A stretch of DNA of 64,000 nucleotides from Rhyacophila brunnea (GCA_022495005.1 JAGYXB010000364.1:372001-436000), one strand, 5' to 3'; numbered from the stretch's first letter, positions 34,775 to 46,490 are shown. The notes: generated from the letters alone by a model not told the origin. Numbers and translations are program-made.

Positions 34775-35530
34775 AATGGAATTCTACCAAGTAAATGCTA
34801 ACTCAAATAATAATAATGCATTGTTAACTTTTTGTTGTTTAATATTTATAATAATCATAAGTGTCTCCAACCCATTAATTAATCATTATTAAAATATTAA
34901 TTCATTTGTCACTAAATTTATAATTTCAATGATCCATCATTCTGAATCATCTGGTGCATACACGCTTTGTTACCTGACTTGTATTTGATTATTATTTTTG
35001 CATGTTGATTCTAAAATGAGTTAAGATAGTCTTCAACATGAATTATTGTCGGTTTTCCAAAAAATCTATGGCCTTTCCATTTCCGATGTTTCAAAATGCT
35101 AAAAAAGAAGCTCTAATTTCCGGTACGAGTTTTTATTTGGGGTTATGACAGCGATAAATACGGTTCGGTTCTGGTTTAATTAACTGCTCTGTTCGAGATC
35201 GATTGATAAAACTGGTATTTTACGTGTTGGTTTCAAATTAGGTTACATCCATATTCAGCCATTTTTAAATAATCGCAAAAACATAAAACACGTCATTAAT
35301 TATAAATAGAAATAGAATATTAAATGTCATTGGTAAACACCTAGAGGAATCAAATAGCTGAATAAAATAACTTTACATTCATTAGTATTAATGTATAAAA
35401 CAAATTTTAAAGTTGGTCAAGAAACATAAAAAAATGTTGAATGAGAATAATTTTCAATCAGAAAATCTGAAAATAGAGCTGGATTTGACAGTATATAAAC
35501 TATAATTACGGAGATATTAATAGAGATAAT
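34775..35530. other. AT-rich intergenic sequence, nothing recognised
   Basis: No ORF or repeat recognised. Confidence 0.35.
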
Positions 35531-35536
35531 TGACTT

Positions 35537-35892
35537 TGGTATGGAGAGGTGCATGCTGGGCATAACGCGAAAGTACAAAAAGAGGAATGAGTGGATAAGG
35601 AAGCAGACAAGGGTTTGCGATGTAATAGAGTTCATTAAAAGCCTCAAATGGAGATGGGCTGGACACATAGCTCGAAGAAGAGACAATCGTTGGATAAATT
35701 TAGTCATCCAGTGGTATCCTAGAAGTACAAAACGTCCGCAAGGTAGACCTAGAGGCTGCTGGATCGATGAAATGATAAAGTTCTGTGGAAGTACGTGGCA
35801 GCGCAACGCATAGGACCGAGATAAGTGGAAGAAGCTTGAAGAGGCCTTCATCCAGCAGTGGATAGATTCAAGCTGATGATGATGATGAATTG
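35537..35892 (+). pseudogene. RTE-like family-1b fragment
   Basis: 5'-truncated just before MERCMLGITRKYKKRNEW. Continues with RVCDVIEFIKSLKWRWAG, HIARRRDNRWINL, RPQGRPRGCWIDEM and a premature TAG at 35811, after which the frame reads on as DRDKWKKLEEAFIQQWIDSS to the normal stop and a (GATGAT)n tail at 35873-35888. It forms a subfamily with 40250-40682, distinct from the 14/21/58.9-kb copies. Confidence 0.9.
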
Positions 35893-36944
35893 ACTTTGAA
35901 TAAATTAGTAACCCAATTTTTATGGTACAAACTCACTCATATTTAAAATTTAAAGAGGATTTTGTGCATTTAATTATTTTCATTCCAATGATTTATTTAA
36001 GAAATCGGGTTAAAAAATATGTTACTATTCTATATCGGGATTTCCCCTGAACGCCAGCGACATGTCGCATCAAATAAAATAGGTTTCGAAGGGCTACAGT
36101 CACGCCTGACTGATCAATATCACATGAAATGTGTTAAGTTGGAGGCATGTAAAGTTTGTAACGGGGGGCGGATGCGAATCCAATATGGGAACAATCCTTT
36201 CGCAATGCCGTTAAGATAGTCCGACCAAGTCGGCTGTGAGTAATTCCACGCATTCAATTTGTTTATGGAACCTTTAAGGCTTCGACCTACATAGATGCGA
36301 AGTTGGCCCGCCTGAAAACTTAGTTATTTTACAGTTAATACCCTTCCTTATGCTCATTAATAGTTGGAAGTAGCTTTCAGTGGATCCTCACGGGCGAATT
36401 AACCGGTGCAATCATCATCTGTCAATTTGAATTTAGTTTAAGGTTAATGCGGCTCTTAATATAGCATCGGTGTATATTTATATTTATCACTACCTCAATA
36501 GTCCGAAATTAAGAAATAAGCATTTACAATAATTAATAGTATTATTAAATAATATTAACCCTTTAATTAAAACAATAAGATTGCGAAAGAATAAAATGTG
36601 TTGATGTTAATTAGGATTGTATAGTATTATTATTATTATTATTTATTAGGACCAATCAACAGGACCATTCATAAAATTAGGCAATATTGATATATTGATG
36701 AATATCACATATCCGAAGAGATCATACAAGCAATCATCATCAATGAAATTTTAATTGATCTGATCATCAACTACGTCTATCTCATATAACAGATGTTTTT
36801 TAACGGATTTTTTGTATGTATAACGAAATTAATCGCAGAAACACACTGACACGTATCACATTTTTTAACGCCTGGATAGTACGAGATCTTTGAAAGTGAC
36901 CTCATATTGTGTTAAAAAAACGTTAAGTGTTCAACTAAGGTGTG
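35893..36944. other. AT-rich intergenic sequence, nothing recognised
   Basis: The frame at 36019-36219 has no motif. A short (ATT)n microsatellite is at 36626-36650. Confidence 0.35.
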
Positions 36945-37285
36945 CTACCAGTGATAACGTATACATGTGAAGCAAAGACATTTAACGTAGTGTAACGTGG
37001 CATGGAAAGGTGCATGCTGGACTTAATGCAAAAATATCACAAAACTAATCCAATGAATAAGGTGGTATGTGATATGGACCGCTAAGATCGTCAAAGGCAA
37101 GTGAACAACTTGCATTGGTGGATGAATGCAGTTATACAGTGTCACCAAAGGGGCATTAAATAACCACAACGCCTTAATTCGGTGGATGTGCGTGGCAGCG
37201 AAAAACTACGGACCGAAAAGAGTAAAATTAACTTGGGGAGACCTTTATCTAGTAGTGGATAATCCTGACTGACGATGATTATAAA
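36945..37285 (+). pseudogene. RTE-like family-1 relic, heavily decayed
   Basis: CTACCAGTGATAACGTATAC, GGCATGGAAAGGTGCATGCT then GGACTTAATG, and CGTGGCAGCGAAAAACTACG preserve the order LPVITY, MERCML and WQRKTT, ending with GACTGACGATGAT. Frameshifts and stops throughout. Confidence 0.75.
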
Positions 37286-37464
37286 ATAAATGAATAAATT
37301 GTAGCAGTCTCAATGACAGGCGGAAATAGAACACATTATTTAATACAAAATAAATAAAAATCAGTATAGATAAATAAGGCAGTCAACATAATAAAACAAA
37401 TGAAAAATAATTAAAAACTACCTAGAATTGAAATACAAAAACATAAGTAGGTATGATGCTTCTG

Positions 37465-37845
37465 TATCAGGAAACTTCACTATCACACTTCACCGTGAAA
37501 TATTGTATCGGAAATATATGGGCGTATATTAAAGACCGTCCAACCTCTTTGGGTCGTCTATTACTGACTGTCTAAATAAAACACGGTTCTTGTCGGCTTA
37601 CAGGAAGCCAGCAGCAAAAACAATTTGAAAATAGCCGATATACTGGATTATTTGTTTAGGTTAGGTTAGGTTTTCTTTCTTTAAATCCATGAATTTTGCC
37701 AAAATCAGCTATGCAAATTGAATTAATGTTCATTTTGAATCAAATAAAATTGGAGACCGTATAGTGTACGGTCATCTGTTTCCGATAAGAAAGCTCACGG
37801 CGAACTGTGCTACGATGAAATGTGTTACGTACAATTTACATGTAA
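37465..37845 (+). mobile_element. Inverted-repeat element TIR-X, copy 3
   Basis: TCACACTTCACCGTGAAATA, GACCGTCCAACCTCTTTGGG, GTCGGCTTACAGGAAGCCAG, TTAGGTTAGGTTAGG and GCTCACGGCGAACTGTGCTA match copy 2 in the same order and orientation. Confidence 0.8.
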
Positions 37846-38522
37846 TCTGTTGCTTCGGAGGAACTTGTATTAAAAGAGGCAAGATAACAAAACAATAATT
37901 ACACTCGCATTCCCAGTGACTACCATTCTCATTCAACGAGGATATGAAGAAAGAAGGAATGACAATATTGAATATGTATATAAATAAAATTATTGTCATA
38001 TTTTGACACCAAATTGAAAACATTAATTCTTTTTTTATTCAGTCATAGATTTATTATGTTGATTTTCAATTTAAAATATATTCAGTAATGTACTAACATG
38101 GTTGAAAACCAGACACAGATATCCAAAAGCTATATATCCCAGTTAACAAACAGGACATGTTAAATCTTTCTCATTTAAAATACCGACCTGCATTTTCTAT
38201 TCCATTTTTAGATACAGAAAAAGCTCTTATACGGCATAAAAGCGAAACAAAATAATATGAAAGCTTTGCAGTGTAAGTAAAGATAGCTCGAGCCAAAAGA
38301 AGGTTTTCGAATCCTTTGGGTACAGTTTGAAAGTTTTTGCAGATGTAACTAGACCGAAGAAACGGTAAACATCGCAAAATAGTACCGGAAAAGAAAAATA
38401 TTTCAAACTATTGTGTATAATATATTTATAAAATTGGAATGTTATAAAGACTATAAGATAGTTGGTATATTTAATGAAACGTAGAATGATGTGGTTTGTT
38501 TTAAGTATTCTACATATTATAT
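37846..38522. other. AT-rich intergenic sequence, nothing recognised
   Basis: Open frames here are AT-driven and without motifs. Confidence 0.35.
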
Positions 38523-38675
38523 ATTCGACCATGTCCGATCCTAATAGGATCATATGGGCCTCCACAATATGGTGGAGGTTTTTGTTAACAGATTTTATTT
38601 TTACGAGAAATGGATGTCAGCCACTTGCTCAACCTATTAGGTCCATACTCTGACTCATACACAAATTGAAAAAGT
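38523..38675 (-). repeat. SINE-A, 3' part
   Basis: Minus-strand body and tail of SINE-A from ATTCGACCATGTCCGATCCT to ACTCATACACAAATTGAAAA; the tRNA-like head is missing (5' truncation). It is nearly identical to the 24-kb copy apart from AATATGGTGGAGG in place of GAGTAGAGG. Confidence 0.88.
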
Positions 38676-39200
38676 ATTCTACATAGACGTAATAATCAAT
38701 CGAAAAAATATACCAGGAAGAGTAAGAAAATAAGCTTATTGGCAGAAAAAAATGCTAGATTTTAGCAACATTAAATAAAAAATAATATCAGCTTTTCTCG
38801 TGTTGATAAAATGTTTTGGTCTAATGAATCCAGAGAATTCCGAAAGGATTATTCAATACACTAAATTTTGATGCAGATTGATGATTGATGATTGATGATG
38901 ATGCATGATTTTGAAACATGCATTATGCGCCTGCAATAGTGGGCATCATCAATACATAAACAGAAAGCAGTTGTCAATATTCAATGTATTACGTATTCTT
39001 GACACGCGTTTAAGTTTAACCCGGGTTCTTCCTTACTTGAAATCGATTGCCTGCTACTCCTTACCCGTTAGGTATTTTAGTTCTCATTATTTTTGAGTTC
39101 CCTGAATGAATCCAACATCACAACTGAATACAAACATTATTTGGAATTTGGACTAACTATATTATAACCTTTCGCAGCTTAGAGGGTCACCTCCGCTTCA

Positions 39201-39665
39201 CTGCCCCCTTTTCGACGCTTGCATTCTGACGGTGCTGCTTTACGGTAGCGAATCATGGCACCTTACGAAGGCTCAGAGCAACCGTATAATACTGAGCTTC
39301 GAAAACAGATGTTTGCGACGAATATTGGGTGTGCGGTGGTATGACTTTAGGAGCAACGAGGAGATAAGAGAACGCACCAAGCAACCTCTCATCACGCTGA
39401 AAGTGAAGAGGCAACGTTGGACCTGGCTCGGTCACGTGCTGCGGATGCCAGAAGAGAACTTCAACCAGGCTTGCCTGTTCTTCAAGCCGACCGGATTCCG
39501 GCGTCCTGGAAGGCCGCTAAATAAAATCTACAGAGTGTATACGGTGGAGCTACGGGATGCTGGTTTGACCTGGAATGAAGCAAGAAGACTGGCGAGCGAC
39601 AGGGATTCTTGGAGGCGCCGCGTGGTGGCAAAAGAAGAAGAAAAGAAAGAAGAAATATTATAACA
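39201..39665 (+). pseudogene. RTE-like family-2 reverse transcriptase C-terminus
   Basis: 5'-truncated just before FDACILTVLLYGSESWHLTK (39201). The frame is open to the end: LSFENRCLRRILGVRWYDF, the GHVLRMPEENFNQACLFF segment, FRRPGRPLNKIYRVYTVEL and the terminal TWNEARRLASDRDSWRRRVV, then a (GAA)-rich tail to about 39660. Relative to 61.3-kb copy it has one inserted isoleucine (RIIL versus RIL) and keeps 17 residues that the other copy has lost. No catalytic RT loop or endonuclease remains. Confidence 0.9.
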
Positions 39666-39870
39666 TATTAATACAATGCACGTAAAAATGCATTAATGAC
39701 AAAAATCGTCATCATCGACGATTTTCTTTCAAAAAATAAAATAAAGGTGGCCTCCAAGACCGTTAGAGAATTATTAAATTATACGAAATTCTAAAAAGTA
39801 TGCGTAATCCTCATAAATGTTTTTTTTAATAATGTCGGTTTATATTTTACAGAAAAAACAATATTACAAT

Positions 39871-40134
39871 TAGTGACGTTCCATAGGAGAAGGCAGATCA
39901 TGCGTTGCTAAGAAACAGCAAAACAAGGCGGAAATTGCGAATATTATACAGGTACCTACCTATATATTTGATAGAATTGAATTTTTCTGTTTTTTTTTTT
40001 AAATTTACTTATGTGAAATGAAAATAATAAATCGTTAAAACGCATGGATTTCTTTGGAAAAATATATTTCGATTGTTACGTTTTTATCTAAGGGGCTTCA
40101 AAATCAATCACTACGTCAGACCTCTACGTCACTG
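39871..40134. mobile_element. Possible hAT MITE related to 59989-60476
   Basis: Left end TAGTGACGTTCCATAGGAGA, then AGGCAGATCA, resembles the CAGTGACGTCCC end at 59989. A right-end-like TACGTCACTG stops at 40134. The flanking octamers do not match, so boundaries are tentative. Confidence 0.4.
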
Positions 40135-40239
40135 AACGCGCCACTGCAGAGATGCCAAGGAAAGTGAGTTGATCGTTAATATTATATTTATTAAGCCGAT
40201 ATGCATACAGTGTCGAATTACTCACGTTAATACAAAATA

Positions 40240-40685
40240 ACATCTTCCATAAACAGCTTACCGTGATCACATATGCGTGTGAAACATGGACCCTAAGTAA
40301 AAGAGAAATCCAGAAACTTAGAGTAGCACAACGTGGTATGGAGAGGTGCATGCTGGGCATAACGCGAAAGGACAAAAAGAGGAATGAGTGGATAAGGAAG
40401 CAGACAAGGGTTTGCGATATAATAGAGTTTATTAAAAGCCTTAAATGGAGATGGGCTGGATACATAGTTCGAAGAAGAGACAATCGTTGGACAAATCTAG
40501 TCATCCAGTGGTATCCAAGAAGTACAAAACGTCCGCAAGGTAGACCTAGAGGCCGCTGGATCGATGAAATGACAAAGTTCTGCGGAAGTACGTGGCAACG
40601 TAATGCACAGGACCGAGAGAAGTGGAAGCAGCTTGAAGAGGCCTTCATCCAGCAGTGAATAGATTCAGGCTGATGATGATACCAA
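40240..40685 (+). pseudogene. RTE-like family-1b reverse transcriptase C-terminus
   Basis: Open from KQLTVITYACETWTLSKRE through MERCMLGITRKDKKRNEW, WRWAGYIVRRRDNRWTNL and RPQGRPRGRWIDEM to FIQQ, where TGG (tryptophan) has become TGA; IDSG then follows before the usual stop and GATGATGAT. Longer at its 5' end than its sister at 35.5 kb and nearly identical to it over the shared part, so the two derive from one recent source. Confidence 0.92.
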
Positions 40686-41790
40686 AATACAATGCCATTT
40701 GCTAAACTCTTTATTAGTGACGTCAAAATTAGTGTCAAAATTGCAAAGGTCTTTTGGGGTTTCCACAACAAAAATAACTGAATACTTTCATCCTACATGT
40801 ATTACAAAACTTGCGATGTTAAATTTTATACACATGTTATATTATTTATCTTATACTTATTTCCTGAAAGAGTTTTCAAGGTGAGCTTTCAAACGAATAA
40901 AGCATTATTTCTTGAAGGATATAGATTAGTACATCAGACGCGATGTTATTCAACTCGGCAATCGTCGATAAAGGATTACTCACTCTGAGCTGTGAATATA
41001 AGAGATATAAAATGAGACTTGATAATAATAAGATACATTACATCACGACGTATTATAAAATATGTGTTTGGATACATCGTATGATAAATGCGACTAGATA
41101 TATTATCAGAAGAAATGCGGCTTGTGAGAAAAATAAGGAATCATTTAATTGGATAGATGGATAGACGACGTGTCGAGACATGACTTCATCATGTACCAGT
41201 AAAATAGTATCGCCATTAATAACGTGTTTTAACTTATTACATATTCTAGCTTTTGCCATCCACTAGGTAGTTCACGAGGAAAATATTAGAATTTACGTTC
41301 GTTCTCCGTCTAGAAAATGATTGTGTGTTTCGGTGTTGTTGTATAACTTTTCTGTGCTAATATACGCCATTTTTTATTTCTTATTTTATCCCTTGATTAA
41401 TTATTAATGATGAAAGGTTAAAATAGTTGGCGCCCTCAAATTTATAATAATATGTATTTGTTCTGATTCCTTTTAGAACCACGCGGGATGGACAGGTTTG
41501 GCACCACGACGATCAGTTCCCACAACCCTTCCATGTGATCTATACCCATCCTAGATTTCACACATTTTTGAGTCTCATTGCTCTGCTCGTTTCACGATTA
41601 GGTGGAACGTAGCCTGAATAATTAGATGGTTATTTGTAACTTATGTTTCAATAGGGGAACCTATGTTTCAATAGTAACTTCTATATTTATTCTTAGGCAG
41701 ACACCCTAACAGCGTGATTTTTCATAGCGTTTCAAATGGGGGTTTAACTAACAAATATATTAAGAAATTTTGTAAAACGGTATGTCATAC
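40686..41790. other. AT-rich intergenic sequence, nothing recognised
   Basis: Several overlapping small frames at 40699-41259 without motifs; composition does not support coding. Confidence 0.35.
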
Positions 41791-41793
41791 GCG

Positions 41794-42030
41794 ATACCAC
41801 GATGGGCGTCGATTTATAATGTCGTGGGTTCCTGGTTCGAATCCTGGGTCTGGTAAATACACATGTTATTGTTTTTCAATTTGTGTTTAAAGTCAGAGTA
41901 TGGAACTAATAGATTGAGCTAGTGGCTAAAATCTATTGCTCATAAAAACAAAATCTGTTAACACAACCTCCACTCTATAGAGACCTAAATAATGATCATC
42001 TAAGGATCGAACATGGTGAAGTACCTAGTA
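41794..42030 (+). repeat. SINE-A copy
   Basis: tRNA-like head with CTGGTTCGAATCCTGGGTCT, then TTTTCAATTTGTGTTTAAAG, TCAGAGTATGGAACTAATAG, AAAACAAAATCTGTTAACAC and AAGGATCGAACATGGTGAAG. Moderately diverged. Confidence 0.82.
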
Positions 42031-42654
42031 GTATATCATACGTTACGATCTAATGGAAGGACATCTTCGTACACTATTATATTGTGTCTTGTTTGCTTTA
42101 CCGTGAGAATGATTTGAGAATGGATGTTTCCACGGAATATTATGGGTACACTGGTACGACCGCGTAATAGACATTTGCATTAGTGAGCAGACGCGTTAGC
42201 GCTTGGTGATGGATGTGATCATGAAGAGGCGATTTATATGGCTAGGATAATATGCTCTAGCCCGTGATTGACCTTCCTACAAAAGCGCGCAACGTGGCGC
42301 TGGATTAAGTGAAATGACGTAACCTTATGTGAGAATGTTGGAACTTGACAGGGTAAGTAATTACGTACCCATTTTGAGGGCAAGAATGTATGTTATGTTG
42401 TGTTCTTGGATGCAACAGAGAGCTGTAGTGTGGTAGGCTACAACCCCATTTCTCACGCGTCCATTCTTTGATGGACTGACAGGCATGCGACATCCGCCCC
42501 GCGAATTATACAGCATAATCCAAACCACCCCTACAGTCAATACCATACCTGCGTTTTCCTGTGTAGATAACCGTAGTGGACCACATAGGAGAAATACATA
42601 GTGTGGGAAGCCATTTTCTAGTGGTGCGTGGTATTAATAAATACCTACTTGCTA

Positions 42655-42790
42655 GGGCTGGGAGTCAAACACTGAAGAATAAGAGTGGAAGACCGGGCAG
42701 AATGGAGGAATCTGATTGAGGCGCCAATATCTATCCTGTGATGTAGCACCACAAAAGATGTATGAAAGCCTAATACATTTTCTTTAGTGA
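42655..42790 (+). pseudogene. Possible 3' end of another RTE-like element
   Basis: The stretch reads DRAEWRNLIEAPISIL before a stop, resembling the terminal residues of RTE/craniofacial-protein-like LINE tails. Upstream (42060-42300) faint RT-like text can be suspected but not aligned. Confidence 0.35.
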
Positions 42791-43850
42791 TGATAGAGTC
42801 GGAATGAATGAAAGAACCAAGAAGTAAGTATGTATATATTTGAAAATGGAAAACGTACTATGCAAAATGACGATCGATAATTGAAATCTCCATTGCCTCT
42901 ATAATAGAGTGATTACCAACCTTTTTTGATTGGCAGAACCCTTAAAGCATTTTGTAATATCTCGAAGAACCCATAATTGGCATGACGTATTATGAATCCA
43001 TAAATCCTATAATCAGACTCACATTGTATGTAAATTCATTTACTTAAAAATACTGATACCTATACAAATTGAACGTAGTTATGCAGAATGCAGCCAGTAC
43101 ACAATAATGTCGAGCTGAGATAATGGCACTTTAGCAACAGCATGATATTAAAAATGTATGTAAAATGTAAAATTGTAAATAGTATTTTATTTCAAGAATA
43201 TTTTTGCGGCTTGGCTATTTTCAGCAGAACGTAGAGAAAATCTCGCATCTGATCTATATAATAATATTATATCATATCTCATTTTTTTATTTTTTGTGGA
43301 CTGGCTACTTTCTGCATAACTATATCCAATTCATAAAAGACAGTTTGGTAGTCACGTTGGTTACTGACTGTGGGTACCTATTGTTACCATTATGATATTA
43401 TGGCCTAACTAAATAATTGGTTGACCTACCTCTAGCTAAACAGACCAAATTTTATTTTATTTATTCAAAATTCCCGCTCTTTTTGGACATAATTTCAAAA
43501 TATATCAATAGAGGCCGCCCAGTCACTAGATTGCTTGCATAAAGTACCTGCAAGAAGAACTTTTGAAAAACGGGAGTTGACAAATTACCATCCCATAACG
43601 TAAACTCATATTCAAATAACATGTAATCGAATAGTATTTGTAACCGTGCAAAGATGTCCTCGAAACCCATTCAATAGCTACATAATTAATTGTAACCGTA
43701 TGTAATATACCCAAATGTAACGTACTTGCCTTCAAGAATAAAAGTGTCTCCATGTGTTAAATGCAGTGTTTATATACATCAAACCCAACCTTCCCAAGAA
43801 ATCTCGCTCGATCGTATGCTGTAAAAAGTTGACAATGTCTTTATTTTACC

Positions 43851-44617
43851 CAGAGGTAGTCAACCTGTTCCTACCGCCCACTTCTGGGCGTTCCAGCTTT
43901 CATGGTGGGCGGTAGGGGTTTTAAAAACATTTTCATTATGTTTTCATAAAATTCCCCCGTGACAATGTAAATTTCAGAAAATATACTATTTGTTTCGCCC
44001 ACGCATAAGTTTGGTTCACGTTATGTAAGTGAAACTAAATGGCGCTATAGTGCGACCGCATATTTCCAAATATGTGGAAAATGATATTCAGTTTATTGAT
44101 ACTTTTCTCTACCTCATATATTATATTGTGGAATCAGGCTTTAGTGCTGTTAATCATATTATGACCAAAGAAAGAAACTGCCTGAATATTTCCGAAAGAG
44201 GAGACCTTCGTTTGTTCCTTACAAAAATTGAGCCAGATATCTATTATTTTGTTCCGTAGTATCAGCCTCAGGGATTTCATTTATATTTTAATTAATTAAA
44301 TGTAATTTCATCAGACTTCATGCTTCTATGTATGCAAAGTATAAATAAAAATATAGATTATTTAACTACAGTAAGTTGTTTTATAAAGATTTATTCTGCC
44401 AAACTTAGCGAAAGTCTGACATAAAGTATTTGGTAAGTAATTATTAGTATAATATGCTTTACCTCGCTGTAACTCTGCTTTATACATTTTATAAAGTATA
44501 GTTACTTTCCTACCTTATTAATCAACATTACTGTGGAACCGGTGGGCGGTTAGAAAAGTTTACTACTAACAGAGATACAAAAGTGGGCGGTAGGTATACA
44601 AAGTTTGACTACCCCTG
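43851..44617 (+). mobile_element. hAT element with ACCGCCCACTT inverted ends
   Basis: Left end CAGAGGTAGTCAACCTGTTC then CTACCGCCCACTT; right end on the other strand CAGGGGTAGTCAAACTTTGT then ATACCTACCGCCCACTT. Both pair over about 35 bp. The ends start with CAG-GGT as in hAT elements. 767 bp long, with only the 3' part of a transposase gene, so an internally deleted copy. The outside octamers ATTTTACC and GTTTACAC agree weakly. Confidence 0.85.
44029..44259 (+). pseudogene. hAT transposase C-terminus (ZBED/FAM200-like)
   Basis: The end of the frame reads VESGFSAVNHIMTKERNCLN then ISERGDLRLFLTKIEPDI, the conserved C-terminal dimerisation segment of hAT transposases of the type domesticated in vertebrates as ZBED5/FAM200/SCAND3-like proteins. 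Only about 50 residues are recognisable; the BED zinc finger and DDE-type catalytic core are absent, and upstream the frame runs into stops. It lies inside the inverted-repeat element described above, in the correct position for the transposase 3' end. Confidence 0.85.
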
Positions 44618-44998
44618 GTTTACACTATATTATAGTTTTTAGAAAAATTTAAACACTTTGACAAAAACAAAAGGATATTGCATACTAAATGGCGATCTTT
44701 ATTACTGAAAACTTGTACATATTCTTTAATTTTTATTCTTTCGTTCGTATCATAGTTTTATCGCGAGTTTATGGGAATTCTCACGGATCCCTGGCACAGC
44801 ACTCGCGGAGTCACAAGCTGCCGAAACTCCGGTTGGGAATCACTGCTCTGTGGCGACGTAGAGCGAATCCTTTGCTTTCAAAAATGCATTGATAGGGTTA
44901 CATTAGATTACATACGACACCATAGAAGCGCCCTATTTATACTGAGATAATCTGACTTTCTCACCGTTATCTATGAATTATATAGTATGTATACGAAC

Positions 44999-45250
44999 TA
45001 GTGTTGCCATCCATCACTATGCTCATGATTTAGTACAAAAGTGTAATAATTAATAGTAGTATTTTTCTAAAAAAATAGGTAGGTATACTCAGTATCCACC
45101 TAGAGAACATTTTTCGCATTGAATACTTCAAAATTATTTTATTTTCGAAATATATTTGTTGTAGGCATAACCGTTTTAGATTTTTTGTTTGTGGTATCAA
45201 AATTATAGTAAGTATAATACTATAATATTATAGTACTTACCTACGGTTGG
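44999..45250. repeat. Uninterrupted copy of the 24-kb dispersed repeat
   Basis: GAGAACATTTTTCGCATTGA, ATACTTCAAAATTATTTTAT and AAAATTATAGTAAGTATAAT align with 24056-24525 without the SINE, giving the empty-site comparison for that insertion. A further block at 45645-45685 matches 23995-24035. Confidence 0.65.
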
Positions 45251-45820
45251 CTACATTAAAATTAAATTAAAATTCGATTAATATTCTTTCTCGTGTCGAA
45301 TTACTTTGTACTAACTTTATGTATACCTACCAATAAGGCGAAGAGTATTATAGTATAGGTAAACTTTCTAGAACTAGAGGCATCTAGCGATAGTACGCGA
45401 AAGATACAATTTAATAGAATTTATTTTTAGTGCAATTATTTACATTGCGATCATACTGACACTCAATTCAATATAAATATTTCAAGTTACACACATTAAT
45501 TAATTATTTTTAGTAAAAATATTGCTAGGTACTTTGTTTTCATGTAATAAGATATATTTATAAAATAGATTAAAACTGTGAAGTAGTAATCCTAGGTATT
45601 ACCCAAATTTTGTAAAATAATCGGCACACTATAAAAGATTGAGAGAACGATTACAAATATTACAACTTTTGACAGCAGAGGCGGTTTTCCGTAAAGCAGA
45701 CAATCGACATCTTGGTTTTAAAAATAATTGGAACATGAAAATCCGGACAAAAAATAATCAATTATTGTTTTATTGTAATACCTATCATAATGGAGGTATA
45801 TCGCACGTTTTTACAAGAGA

Positions 45821-46063
45821 CAGGGATCGAAATGGACCGGAGCGCACCGGAGTGACGGCAAAATTATCGCTCGTCTCGTGGAATAAATAATTTGACCGTC
45901 TTAGGTAGATAGAACAAAATAAAAAATATCGAAAATATAACACACTTATTTTTTTTATAAAATATACATAAAATTAGATAACTAAGTAAGTACCTAGGTA
46001 TGTTAATATAATTAGAAAATTATCGAGCGCTCCGGTTTGTAAAATTGTCTATTTCGAGCGCTG
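45821..46063. mobile_element. hAT MITE, CAGGGATCGAAATGG ends, copy 1
   Basis: Starts CAGGGATCGAAATGGACCGG and ends ATTTCGAGCGCTG, imperfect inverted repeats; CAAGAGA precedes and follows it (45814-45820, 46064-46070). Subterminal text GGAGCGCACCGG and GAGCGCTCCGGTTTGTAAAA is shared with copy 2 at 50746. 243 bp, no ORF. Confidence 0.85.
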
Positions 46064-46490
46064 CAAGAGAACCTCAACCCGGTTTGCCTGTTCTTCAAGC
46101 CAACCGGATTCCGGCGTCCTGGAAAGCTACGTGATGCTGGTATGACCTGTGGGTCTATTCTATACTTATCGACCGCTAAAGTGATAAAGTGATAAATATT
46201 ATCAAACTTAGGGTAGGTTTGTATCAAAATATTAGCACTTACCTTGCTGCTGTTAAAATATCGCACTTATTGGAACAATAAAAACCAACTTCGTGTAATT
46301 GTTACAATAAATGCTAATATTTTGATACAAACCAACCCTAAGTTTGATACTATTTATCACTTTAGTGTTCGATAAGTATAGAATAGACCCACTGGAGTCG
46401 CAAGAAGACTGGCGAGCGACTGTGATTCTTGGAGGCGCCGTGTGGTGTCCATATACTCCAACTAAGGGGCGGACATGGCCAATGGGGAAG
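46064..46490 (+). pseudogene. RTE-like family-2 tail split by a MITE
   Basis: Two pieces of family 2: 46066-46149 (GGTTTGCCTGTTCTTCAAGC, CGGATTCCGGCGTCCTGG) and 46392-46480 (CAAGAAGACTGGCGAGCGAC, TCTTGGAGGCGCCGTGTGG). Compared with 39201-39665 a stretch of about 35 bp coding for LNKIYRVYTVEL is deleted in the first piece, and a 242-bp MITE separates the pieces within the TWNEARRL codons. The 3' end (CATATACTCCAACTAAGGGG) matches the 61.2-kb copy. Confidence 0.9.
46150..46391. mobile_element. PIF/Harbinger-like MITE inside an RTE fragment
   Basis: Ends TGGGTCTATTCTATACTTAT and ATAAGTATAGAATAGACCCA; the inverted repeats extend about 100 bp on each side (CTAAAGTGATAAA, CAAACTTAGGGT, TATCAAAATATTAGCA). 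The host sequence GACCTGGA is split with CTG present on both sides (46147-46149 and 46392-46394), a 3-bp CWG duplication. Termini are related to those of the 28425-28724 and 51908-52205 elements. Confidence 0.92.

Larger units (their letters stand above)
42907..44845. mobile_element. Possible older hAT element hosting a second one
   Basis: GAGTGATTACCAACCTTTTT at 42907 and, on the opposite strand at 44845, CAGTGATTCCCAACCGGAGT share an inverted 14-of-15-base start typical of hAT ends. The flanking octamers (CTATAATA, CTCTGTGG) do not match, and similarity fades after 15-20 bp, so these could be ends of two different elements. The well-bounded element at 43851-44617 lies inside. Confidence 0.4.

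Noticed and set aside
45639..45890. 83-residue open frame as a gene
   Set aside because: It runs from a dispersed repeat into the hAT MITE at 45821 and has no recognisable motif.
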